DNA from: Oceanospirillum maris DSM 6286
GTDB lineage: Bacteria > Pseudomonadota > Gammaproteobacteria > Pseudomonadales > Halomonadaceae
DNA length: 64,000 nucleotides
Assembly: GCF_000422865.1 (NCBI RefSeq)
Contig: NZ_KE383936.1
Coordinates: 1-64,000 of the forward strand
Direction of reading: 5' to 3'
The translations under genes and the position numbers were made by a program. The notes below the pieces were generated by a model, which was not told the DNA's origin, did not search any database, and saw only the letters and a list, made by a program, of their open reading frames with translations. This document shows positions 63,376 through 64,000 of the stretch, one piece after another (the first letter of the stretch is position 1; each line of letters starts with the position of its first letter).

Positions 63376-64000
63376 ATGGACCGTTTAGAAAATATCAGCC
63401 GTAACCGGTGTTTTGGTGGTTGGCATAAGCAGTATCGCCACCGCTCTGATGTTTTAGATTGTGAGATGCGTTTTGCTATCTATTTACCACCCCAGGCAGC
63501 AACGAAGGCGGTGCCGGTTTTATATTGGTTGTCGGGTTTGACCTGTACCGATGAAAATTTTATGCAAAAAGCAGGCGCTCAACGTATTGCGGCAGAACTG
63601 GGCATCGCTATTGTGGCAATGGATACGAGCCCTAGGGGAGAAGGCGTTGCCGATGATGATGGCTATGATTTGGGCCAAGGGGCAGGCTTTTATCTGAATG
63701 CTACTCAGGAACCTTGGGCGCAGCATTACCGTATGGAAGACTACGTACTAAAAGAGTTGCCCGAGTTGATTGAATCGGTTTTTCCTGTGACGAACAAACG
63801 CTCTATTTCCGGGCATTCGATGGGTGGGCATGGTGCTTTGACACTGGCGCTGAAAAACCCTGAACGTTTTTGTTCGGTTTCAGCATTTAGCCCTATCGTT
63901 AATCCTGTCAATGTGCCGTGGGGAGAGAAAGCCTTTACCGCGTATTTAGGGGATAATCGAGAGGCTTGGAAAGCTTATGATAGTTGCGAGCTGATTCGGC
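63376..64000 (+). CDS. fghA: S-formylglutathione hydrolase, 3' end outside the window
   Basis: Hydrolyses S-formylglutathione to formate and glutathione, completing formaldehyde detoxification. 208 codons are visible from ATG 63376 (after AGGAGAT). It is an esterase D-type alpha/beta hydrolase with nucleophile Ser148 in S-G-H-S-M-G-G-H-G, and the conserved [13 protein letters not shown] (about 50-62) and T-S-P-R-G motifs. The rest, including the catalytic His, is expected to the right of the window. Confidence 0.95.
   Translation, partial: MDRLENISRNRCFGGWHKQYRHRSDVLDCEMRFAIYLPPQAATKAVPVLYWLSGLTCTDENFMQKAGAQRIAAELGIAIVAMDTSPRGEGVADDDGYDLGQGAGFYLNATQEPWAQHYRMEDYVLKELPELIESVFPVTNKRSISGHSMGGHGALTLALKNPERFCSVSAFSPIVNPVNVPWGEKAFTAYLGDNREAWKAYDSCELIR

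Overview
The window looks like chromosomal DNA of a marine gammaproteobacterium, probably near the Oceanospirillaceae (Neptunomonas/Amphritea/Marinobacterium-like). This is inferred from moderate GC, the mix of PHA synthase, SUF, type-B PutA, OxyR/AhpCF and glutathione formaldehyde genes, and many c-di-GMP and chemotaxis proteins. No rRNA or tRNA gene, CRISPR array or replication origin was seen. 

Layout. 1-664: right end of an IS256-type element abutting the beheaded 3' end of an ABC-type ATPase gene, a scar of mobile DNA. 729-7069: a PepSY membrane protein, a PHA synthase with a histone-like tail and a small membrane protein upstream of it, and a chemoreceptor. 7301-15229: an Fe-S assembly locus (Rrf2 regulator, sufB, sufC, sufD, sufS, sufT, Rieske ferredoxin). 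Between sufT and the ferredoxin lie a 55-bp tandem array built on a REP-like hairpin and a HEPN/MNT (HepT/MntA) toxin-antitoxin pair. 15264-28096: signalling block with two EAL-HDOD paralogues, a DUF2383-like protein, an orphan substrate-binding lipoprotein overlapping a PAS-PAS-GGDEF cyclase, a Kef-type antiporter, and a hybrid kinase next to a receiver-ATPase protein. 28485-37679: alanine/sodium symporter, a second chemoreceptor, a membrane GGDEF protein, an Lrp regulator, a Gate-domain protein, RarD and an MFS carrier. 37813-45840: receiver-AraC regulator with a 7TMR-DISM hybrid kinase, two sensor GGDEF proteins tail to tail, and a Sel1-repeat protein. 45975-50456: PutR-like regulator and PutA around a perfect 22-bp palindrome. 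50594-57996: a small hypothetical, OxyR, two tandem paralogues of an unrecognised family, AhpF and AhpC. 58255-61027: a second substrate-binding-protein plus GGDEF bicistron. 61192-64000: LysR regulator and the start of the formaldehyde operon (frmA, fghA).

How it fits together. Five GGDEF proteins, two EAL-HDOD proteins, two hybrid kinases, two stand-alone response regulators and two chemoreceptors in 55 kb mark a sensory and c-di-GMP hub. Two of the cyclases are each paired with a periplasmic binding protein that has no permease or ATPase nearby, the arrangement known from NspS-MbaA of Vibrio cholerae. OxyR, an OxyR-like operator and ahpC/ahpF form a peroxide-defence set, and the two unknown paralogues lie inside it. 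The most novel candidates are that tandem family (51984-55337), the two binding-protein/cyclase pairs, the tailed PHA synthase, and the REP-derived array with toxin-antitoxin inserted in the suf locus.
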